This document shows, one piece after another, positions 60,897 to 64,000 of a DNA stretch of 64,000 bases. The translations under genes and the position numbers were made by a program. The stretch covers positions 1 through 64,000 of the forward strand of contig WHSL01000002.1 of NCBI GenBank assembly GCA_009380095.1, given 5' to 3'. The notes beneath the pieces are model-generated. The model searched no databases and was not told where the DNA came from. It saw nothing but the letters and a program-made list of their open reading frames with translations. The DNA comes from Streptosporangiales bacterium (GTDB lineage Bacteria; Actinomycetota; Actinomycetes; Streptosporangiales; Streptosporangiaceae). The number at the start of each line of letters is the position of its first letter. Within the stretch, counting starts at the first letter, position 1.

Positions 60897-61687
60897 GAAT
60901 CACGTACGCGGCCCGCATGGCCCGCCTCGACCTGTCCCTGCTGTGGCGCAACCGGACCGGACTGTTCTCCGCGGTGGGCATGCCGCTGCTCTTCGGAGCG
61001 TTGCTGCTGCCCGCGCGCGGCGAGGTGCGGGACGGGGTGGAGTCCGGGCTCTTCGCCGGCACCGGCTACCTGGCCTTCTTCCTCATCTTCGCGGTCTTCA
61101 CGAACCTGGTGGCGGTGCTCACCACCCGGCGGGAGGACCTGTCGCTGAAGCGGTTGCGGGCCGGCGCCCTCGGCGACACCGAGATCCTTGGCGGCAGCGT
61201 GCTGCTGGCCGGCGGCCTCTACCTCGCGCAGATCGGGCTGCTCGTGTTGTTCATGAGCACCGTGCTCGGCGGCCGGCTGCCCGCCAACCCGCTGCTGCTC
61301 GTTGTCGGCCTGCTGTTCGGCATCGCCGTCTTCGCGCTGCTGGCGGCGGGCGTGTCCGGGATCACACCGAACGCGGACATGGCCCAGCTCACCTCCATGC
61401 CGATCCTGATGGTCTGCCTGGTGGGCTCCGGCGTGATGGTGCCGCTGGACGGGCTGCCGGAATGGGTCCGGACGGTCGCCGAGCTGCTGCCGCTGAGCCC
61501 GCTGGTGGAGATCGTCCGTACGGCCTACTTCGGCCTCGACTTCACGGTCGCGGGCGCGCACGCACCGGTCGGTTTCCTGGCGGCCTGGGCGGCGTGCGGC
61601 GAGGCGTTCGCGATCTTCGGGCTGTGGGCGCTGGCCGGCTGGTGGGCGTCCCGGCGCTGGTTCCGCTGGGAGCCCCGGCACGGCTGA
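60893..61687 (+). CDS. ABC-2-type exporter permease
   Basis: Partner of the preceding ATPase, 264 residues, six helices: LLWRNRTGLFSAVGMPLLFG, GYLAFFLIFAVFTNLVAVLT, LLAGGLYLAQIGLLVLFMST, NPLLLVVGLLFGIAVFALLA, SMPILMVCLVGSGVMVPLDG and a C-terminal one. The LPEWVRTVAELLPLSPLVEIVRTAYF segment is characteristic of ABC2 permeases. The start overlaps the ATPase stop; the sensor kinase gene begins 40 bases later. Confidence 0.92.
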   Translation: MRITYAARMARLDLSLLWRNRTGLFSAVGMPLLFGALLLPARGEVRDGVESGLFAGTGYLAFFLIFAVFTNLVAVLTTRREDLSLKRLRAGALGDTEILGGSVLLAGGLYLAQIGLLVLFMSTVLGGRLPANPLLLVVGLLFGIAVFALLAAGVSGITPNADMAQLTSMPILMVCLVGSGVMVPLDGLPEWVRTVAELLPLSPLVEIVRTAYFGLDFTVAGAHAPVGFLAAWAACGEAFAIFGLWALAGWWASRRWFRWEPRHG

Positions 61688-61727
61688 GCGCGGGGCTTAA
61701 GCTGCGACTCGGCGAGAGGGCGGGGTC

Positions 61728-62995
61728 ATGGTGACGACGACGGCGGAGCTCGAGGAGCGGGTGACGCACCGGCTCGAGCACGCGCGCAGGGTGACGTACC
61801 GGTCCTACCTGTGGGCGGGGGCCGGGCTCACCATGATCCCGCTGTTCGGGGTGTCCGCGCGGTTGCGCGACGGCCGGCTCGAGGCCGGTCCGGGGATCGC
61901 CGCGGCGGCCGCGGGGCTCGCGGTGTTCCTCTGGTACTACCGGCGGCTGCTGCGCGACGGCCTGGGGGACGGGGCGTCCCGTACGGACCTGGCGGTGAGC
62001 GGCGTCGTGGCGTGCGGCCTGACCGTGCTGATGCCGATGCATCCCGCGTGGATCGTGATCATGCCGCTCTGGGTGTCGGTGGCGGCGCTGTCGGTCCGTA
62101 CGCGGTGGGCGACCGCGCTGCTCTGCGCCGGCGGGGCGGTGATCTGCGCGTGGGCGGCCACCGCGGCCTCCGGGCCCGGCTCCCCGTGGTATCCGCGGCC
62201 GTGGCTCGTCGTGGTGTTCCTCGCCGTCTGCGCGGTCGCGGCCTGGGGCAACCGGTACCAGCTGCGGATCTGGTTCCTGCATCGGGAGGCGCACGCCGCG
62301 CGCGAGGCCATGTCCCGGCTGGCGGTGACCGAGGAGCGGCTGCGGTTCTCCCGGGACCTGCACGACCTGCTGGGGCACAGCCTGTCGCTGATCGCGGTGA
62401 AGAGCGAGCTGGCGATGCGGCTCGCCGACGGGGACCCGGCGGCCGCCCGCGCGGAGATGGCCGACGTGCACCGCGCGGCCCGGGAGGCGCTGCGCGAGGT
62501 ACGGGTCGCGGTGCGCGGGTATCGCGCCGCCGACCTCGACGCCGAGCTCTCCGGGGTGCGGGGGGTGCTGGAGGCCGCCGGGGTCCGCTGCGTGATCGGC
62601 CGGCCACCGTCCCGGCTCGGCGAGGCGGACGCCGACGTGCTCGCCTGGGTCGTCCGCGAGGGCGCCACGAACGTCCTCAAGCACAGCACCGCCCGCCACT
62701 GCACGGTCGGCTTCACCGAACGCGACGGAGCCGTGATCGCCGAGATGACCAACGACGCGCGCCCGACGAGGTATCCCGCGACGAGCGGCCGGGGGACGGC
62801 ACGGGCCTGATCGGCCTGGCGGAGCGACTGGCGGCCGCCGGCGGCTCCCTCAGCGCGGAACGCGACGGCCGAGGCGGCTTCGTCCTCCGCGCGACCCTGC
62901 CCGCGCCCCGCGCGGCGGAGCCTCCCTCCCGGGCCGGGGCCGAGGAGCCTCCGCCGGGTCCGGCGGCGGGCGGCGCGGGGGAGGGGGCGCGGTGA
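61728..62995 (+). pseudogene. NarL-type sensor histidine kinase with a late frameshift
   Basis: DesK/NarX-like kinase. Four or five membrane helices fill the first 165 residues, then the HisKA_3 dimerisation helix RFSRDLHDLLGHSLSLIAVK with phospho-acceptor H212, and the start of the ATPase domain (DVLAWVVREGATNVLKHSTA with the N-box). Near 62760 one base seems to be missing: the reading frame ends at 62810 while the rest of the ATPase domain (GDGTGLIGLAERLAAAGGSL, G-box) continues in another frame to 62995. It could be a real inactivation or a base-call error, because everything else is intact. Confidence 0.75.
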
Positions 62996-63597
62996 TCCGG
63001 ATTCTGCTGGCGGACGACGAGCGGCTGGTGCGGGGGGCCGTCGCCACGCTGCTGCGGCTGGAGGCGGACCTCGACGTGGTGGCCGAGGTGGGCCGGGGCG
63101 ACGGGGTCGCCGCGGCGGTGGCCGCGCACGACCCCGAGGTGGCCGTCCTGGACATCGACATGCCGGGCCGGGACGGGCTCACCGTGGCGGAGGAACTGCT
63201 TCGCGGCGGGGCGCGCTGCGCGGTGTGCATGCTCACCAGCTTCGGCAGGCCCGGCTACCTGCAGCGGGCGATGGCGGCCGGGGTACGCGGCTTCGTCGGC
63301 AAGGACGCGCCCGCCGAGCAGCTGGCCGCCGCGATCCGCAAGGTCCACGCCGGCGGCCGCTACCTCGACGCGGAGCTCGCGGCCGGCGCCATGGCGGCCG
63401 GCGGCAACCCGCTGACCGAGCGGGAGCGGGAGATCATGCGGCTCGTCGGCACCGGCGCGGAGACCGCCGAAATCGCCGCGCGGCTGCACCTGTCGGAGGG
63501 CACGGTCCGCAACTACCTGTCCAGCTCCATGGCCAAGCTCGGCGAGTCCAACCGCCTCGCCGCCGTCCGCACCGCCACCGACATGGGCTGGATCTGA
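62992..63597 (+). CDS. NarL/FixJ-family response regulator
   Basis: DNA-binding response regulator of 201 residues. The receiver domain has D8, D9 and the phospho-acceptor D54 (VLDIDMPGRDG), the switch threonine in MLTSFGRPGY and K in GKDAPAEQL. The LuxR-type HTH is NPLTEREREIMRLVGTGAET and EIAARLHLSEGTVRNYLSSS. The GTG at 62992 overlaps the end of the kinase gene as GTGA, so it was coupled to the kinase. It probably controls the upstream ABC exporter. Confidence 0.93.
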   Translation: MIRILLADDERLVRGAVATLLRLEADLDVVAEVGRGDGVAAAVAAHDPEVAVLDIDMPGRDGLTVAEELLRGGARCAVCMLTSFGRPGYLQRAMAAGVRGFVGKDAPAEQLAAAIRKVHAGGRYLDAELAAGAMAAGGNPLTEREREIMRLVGTGAETAEIAARLHLSEGTVRNYLSSSMAKLGESNRLAAVRTATDMGWI

Positions 63598-63680
63598 CCT
63601 GGCCCGAGACGACCGCGGCGGGCGGCACGAGAGGCCGCTGAGCGGCGCTGAGCGCGCCGTGGAGAGGTTCGGATGGAAGG

Positions 63681-63719
63681 CGAAGAGGCGGCCACCCCCA
63701 CGAGGTGGCCGCCTCTTCG
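63681..63719. terminator. Bidirectional terminator after the response regulator
   Basis: CGAAGAGGCGGCCACC (63681-63696) and GGTGGCCGCCTCTTCG (63704-63719) form a perfect 16-bp stem with a 7-base loop, between convergent genes. Confidence 0.85.
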
Positions 63720-63750
63720 TGCGGCGTCTGAGGGCCGGACCCTCAGACGC

Positions 63751-64000
63751 TCAGTGCCTGAGCTCCTTGCGTTCCTCGGCCTCGGCCTCGCCGAGCTCGG
63801 GACGGCCGCCGTGACCGTCCCCATGGCCGTTGCCGTGCGGCTCGCCCACGGGGATGTCGTCCTTGACCACGAAGTTGTGCAGCCGGGAGCGGACGCGGCC
63901 CATCATGCTGCGGCTGCCCGGGGAGGGCACGCCGTCGCCGTCGACCGCCGCCGCCAGCGCCGGCACCTCCTTCTTGGCCACCGCCACGGTCTCGGCATCC
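63751..64000 (-). CDS. Unknown protein, C-terminal part
   Basis: The last 80 or so residues of a gene that probably continues beyond the window. It includes VPALAAAVDGDGVPSPGSRS, MMGRVRSRLHNFVVKDDIPV and a His/Gly-rich GNGHGDGHGG stretch, ending in an acidic tail (ELGEAEAEERKELRH). A GTG at 63987 could serve as start (78 residues), but no ribosome binding site is seen and the frame is open upstream. No family recognised. Confidence 0.5.
   Translation of the reverse strand, partial: DAETVAVAKKEVPALAAAVDGDGVPSPGSRSMMGRVRSRLHNFVVKDDIPVGEPHGNGHGDGHGGRPELGEAEAEERKELRH

Noticed and set aside
61728-62810. Intact short histidine kinase
   Set aside because: The frame stops before the G-box, and the missing part follows in another frame, so it is better called a frameshifted gene.

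Overview
The window is a 64 kb stretch of very GC-rich DNA with GTG/TTG starts, GTGA and ATGA stop-start overlaps, F420-dependent enzymes, GlnR-type operators, an IdeR/DtxR-type iron box, actinobacterial cytochrome oxidase subunits (ctaC/ctaD/ctaF) and the glnA2-glnE-glnA1 locus. All of this points to an actinobacterium, most likely in or near the Streptosporangiales. The species cannot be named from the sequence; a compact-genome thermophile of that order would fit the many deletion scars, but that is a guess.

Layout. 0.1-7.8 kb: a small conserved protein, methionine aminopeptidase (map), F420-linked NADP reductase translationally coupled to a metal-receptor-like protein, an LLM-class F420 oxidoreductase, a small lipoprotein, panB, and a DHA2-family exporter with its TetR regulator and a palindromic operator. 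7.9-9.7 kb: glutamine-dependent NAD synthetase. 9.8-14.9 kb: a decayed sugar-acid catabolic operon. KDPG aldolase and a shikimate-dehydrogenase-like gene are intact. HAD hydrolase, phosphotriesterase, hydroxyacid dehydrogenase, sugar ABC permease and MFS genes are broken or fused by deletions. 15.0-23.6 kb: nitrogen assimilation (glnA2, a glutamine amidotransferase, glnE, an RDD protein, glnA1), with GlnR-like boxes before both glutamine synthetase genes and broken genes in between. 23.6-35.2 kb: DUF4191 protein, C39 peptidase, lipA, lipB, peptidase E, a TIGR01777 epimerase, a Uma2 nuclease-like protein, and the E2 (sucB) and E3 (lpdA) subunits. Lipoate synthesis, lipoate attachment and lipoyl-dependent enzymes are therefore close together. 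35.3-42.3 kb: leucyl aminopeptidase, a shikimate-kinase-like protein, an ABC exporter, cobU and cobS for cobamide assembly, and an aldo/keto reductase.

42.3-49.5 kb: nitronate monooxygenase with a coupled 66-residue protein, a GNAT acetyltransferase, DUF3043 protein, a beta-propeller-like protein, and a phage-shock-type module (pspA, pspAA, htpX, pspAB). 50.2-56.9 kb: erpA, an adoK-like sugar kinase, an iron-box-controlled divergent pair (DUF2470 protein and a cysteine-free ribosomal protein S4), tusA-like protein, and the ctaC-ctaD-ctaF oxidase genes. 57.1-64 kb: an L,D-transpeptidase lipoprotein, a HEAT-like protein, a broken aldo/keto reductase, an ABC exporter with a two-component system whose kinase is frameshifted, and the end of an unknown gene.

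The intact backbone (panB, glnA2, glnE, glnA1, DUF4191, lipA, lipB, TIGR01777, sucB, pepA, cobS, erpA/adoK, ctaC/ctaF) follows, from memory, the set found around Rv2193-Rv2225 in Mycobacterium tuberculosis. Between those core genes there are about ten pseudogenes or fragments, most made by internal deletions and at least three by single-base losses beside G/C runs. Many genes have a TANNNT -10 hexamer 6-8 bases before the start codon, which indicates leaderless transcription. The strongest regulatory find is a 19-bp iron box filling the spacer of the promoter of a zinc-ligand-free S4 gene. No CRISPR array, tRNA, rRNA or intact insertion sequence was seen.
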